NCBI RefSeq assembly: GCF_021155765.1
Contig: NC_060110.1
Span: 13,910,001 to 13,974,000 of the forward strand
Length of the DNA stretch: 64,000 bases
Direction of reading: 5' to 3'
DNA from: Diprion similis
Lineage: Eukaryota; Arthropoda; Insecta; Hymenoptera; Diprionidae
The notes under the pieces were generated by a model, which was given only the letters and a program-made list of their open reading frames with translations, was not told the origin of the DNA and made no database searches. This document shows, one piece after another, positions 63,905 through 64,000 of this stretch. The translations under genes were made by a program, and so were the position numbers. Every line of letters begins with the position of its first letter. Positions within the stretch are counted from its first letter, which is position 1.

Positions 63905-64000
63905 CTATAACAGAAACAACATTGTACTGTGAAATACTAGGCAAACTGATACAGTGTGCAGGTACTTTATTGTAGGTACAAAGGTACTTTGCTGTTGAAG
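63905..64000 (-). other. shi: Dynamin intron running off the right edge
   Basis: The acceptor TTTCTGTTATAG (just right of 63904) completes an AAC codon in the conserved NAQQ motif, so the preceding exon must end in AA beyond or near the edge. No exon can be fixed in these last 96 bases. Confidence 0.5.

Overview
The window looks like an AT-rich insect nuclear genome. It has multi-exon genes with GT-AG introns (often GTAAGT donors), a cuticular chitin-binding protein of the obstructor/CPAP3 family, dynamin (shibire), two lysophosphatidic acid acyltransferases, and a long tandem satellite. Many introns are short (about 80-140 nt). That would suit Hymenoptera, but I cannot fix the order from sequence alone. 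I see no bacterial, viral or CRISPR-like content.

Layout. 1-5455: a 312-bp satellite array, about 17.5 monomers, open at the left edge. 5460-7100: its decayed flank, with diverged monomer relics and a GC-rich block. 8811-9123 (minus): a structured RNA gene that I read as RNase MRP RNA (or its relative RNase P RNA). Its 5' flank is one arm of a large inverted repeat (9125-9454 and 9980-10312). 11361-14398 (plus): an obstructor-E-like CPAP3 gene with five coding exons. Its first intron carries a candidate nested minus-strand gene (12007-13123). 21759-24964 and 38666-41096 (plus): two tandem AGPAT paralogs with nearly identical intron phases but different base composition and a changed FPEGTR motif in the second. 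43616-48125 (minus): a two-exon gene for an unrecognised 1,458-residue lysine/serine-rich protein with about 13 repeats of 36 residues. 57453-63904 (minus): the 3' half of dynamin (PH domain, GED, proline-rich domain), with at least two alternative C-termini, an 18-nt microexon and a 51-nt cassette exon. The 5' half lies beyond the right edge.

The genes do not form one pathway. They span cuticle chitin organisation, phosphatidic acid synthesis in the ER, endocytic membrane fission, RNA processing and an unknown disordered protein. Long stretches (14.9-21.7, 25-38.6, 41.1-43.6 and 48.4-57.4 kb) hold no gene I can support beyond candidate untranslated first exons, one orphan candidate exon and short repeats.

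Exon coordinates come from reading splice sites and phase by eye. Joined lengths were checked for divisibility by three. Family names rest on motifs recalled from known proteins and RNAs, not on a database search.
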